Shown piece by piece: positions 33,108 through 33,773 of a DNA stretch of 33,773 bases. The notes under the pieces were generated by a model, which searched no databases, was not told where the DNA came from, and saw nothing but the letters and a program-made list of their open reading frames with translations. The stretch comes from Lophium mytilinum. Lineage: Eukaryota; Ascomycota; Dothideomycetes; Mytilinidiales; Mytilinidiaceae. Position 1 is the first letter of the stretch, and every line of letters begins with the position of its first letter. The stretch is taken from the NCBI GenBank assembly GCA_010093605.1, contig MU004192.1, positions 1,351,299 through 1,385,071 on the forward strand. Reading direction: 5' to 3'. Both the position numbers and the translations under genes were made by a program.

Positions 33108-33773
33108 ATTAAGAAGACGGCCGCTAGGGTAAGTACTAGTTATAGAATAGCTATAAGATAGTAATATTAGATACGCATTAAGTAGCCTAGGTTAAACTCC
33201 GCGTCTCTCTTAGCCAGCGCAAAATTAGATAATAGCTAGAAGGCGCTAGTTAGGTAGGGAGTTTTATAATATTACTAATTTGGCCGCTTAAGCCTCTTGC
33301 ATGCGGCAGAATTAGCAGTATGCATGTTAGCGATAACTACGCTTAATAAAAATAAGGTAGATAGAGAGTAGATAACTTATAAAGACTAGTAAGTAGTAAA
33401 GGTAGAGAACTATTTTCTTATAGATTATAAGAGTACTTAAGCCTTCCTTTAATAGTCTATACCGCGCTATTAAAAGTAGGTTAAGTTCTTTAGCTACTTT
33501 TATAATAATACTCTAGCGAAACTCTAGGCCCTATTCTATACTAGGTTAATAGAGAAGCTAAAGGATTATTAAGCCCTTATTAATAGTACTAGAAATTAGG
33601 CTAGTAGATATTTAGCTCTAGAAAGATATTAGCTTATAGGCTATATATATTACTATCTAGTATTTATATATATAATCTATAGTAAATATAATAATAACTT
33701 AGTATTTTAAATTAAGTATATAGATATAGAAGACTTCTAGATTACTAATACCTCTAAATTAGTAGCGGGGATA
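33107..33773. repeat. Outer (older) copy of the duplicated unit, right part
   Basis: This matches 16864-17530 at a constant offset of 16243 with no indels, and it runs off the window's right edge. The aligned differences are transitions, and this copy is the more heavily mutated: the inner copy has GGACGGCTGC around 16902 where this one has GAATAGCTAT. It is the continuation of the sequence interrupted at 6500. The two offsets add up to 26607, exactly the insert length plus an 8-bp target duplication. Confidence 0.95.
33107..33773 (+). pseudogene. 3' part of the interrupted plus-strand gene (outer copy), running off the window
   Basis: This continues the gene fragment of 6196-6500 after the insertion, in the frame of 16864-17530 of the inner copy. 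It is more damaged: TGCAAGATAG in the inner copy (from 16909) is TATAAGATAG here. The product is unknown. It reaches the window edge before the expected end of the frame, about 85 bases further on. Confidence 0.45.

Noticed and set aside
16863-33773. Repeats at 16864-17530 and 33107-33773 as long terminal repeats of one retroelement
   Set aside because: The left repeat continues without a break into sequence shared with 1-6500, and the two outer pieces join precisely. An insertion into a second copy explains this better than an LTR pair.
1-33773. tRNA, rRNA, telomere repeats or CRISPR arrays
   Set aside because: I saw no cloverleaf-like arms with conserved box sequences, no ribosomal RNA stretches, no TTAGGG arrays and no regularly spaced repeats; RIP would also have damaged such features.

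Overview
This window looks like heterochromatic repeat DNA from a filamentous ascomycete (Pezizomycotina), heavily damaged by repeat-induced point mutation (RIP). CpA and TpG dinucleotides are almost gone and TpA is everywhere. TGA and TCA triplets occur only a handful of times in 33.8 kb. No long intact reading frame survives. Several frames still read as protein for 1 to 4.5 kb, broken only by TAA/TAG, the stops RIP makes from CAA, CAG and TGG. I read these as pseudogenes; 'RIP stops' below means such codons. The species cannot be named.

The layout is dominated by two copies of one sequence. The outer, older copy is split: bases 1-6500 match 10365-16864 (constant offset 10364), and 33107-33773 match 16864-17530 (constant offset 16243). 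Joining 6500 to 33107 rebuilds the uninterrupted inner sequence across 16864. The outer copy was therefore cut at one point by about 26.6 kb of inserted DNA (6501-33099). An 8-bp flanking duplication (6493-6500 and 33100-33107) differs only by transitions. Because the insert carries the very sequence it landed in, the simplest reading is a giant mobile element inserted into an older copy of itself. That predicts homology to 6501-10364 just left of the window and to 17531-33099 just right of it.

Reading the insert left to right: a left end with a hairpin (6599-6648); a plus-strand pseudogene with a 48-bp tandem repeat (about 7190-9003); a long minus-strand block (about 15960 down to 8960) with a transposase resembling the Plavaka type of CACTA-like elements, a SAP-like DNA-binding region and a further unknown protein; a plus-strand gene (about 16560-17615) that is the insertion target in the outer copy; a minus-strand unknown (about 20450-17640); a plus-strand basic coiled-coil protein (about 20522-21310); an SNF2-family helicase/ATPase in one frame (about 22021-26580); and two more plus-strand unknowns (about 27915-29880 and 30182-32430). 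No clear terminal inverted repeats are visible.

If this is one element, it is a cargo-rich giant transposon with a transposase-like gene, an SNF2 remodeller and about six unknown genes. The functions rest on short motifs read through stop codons, and all copies here appear dead.
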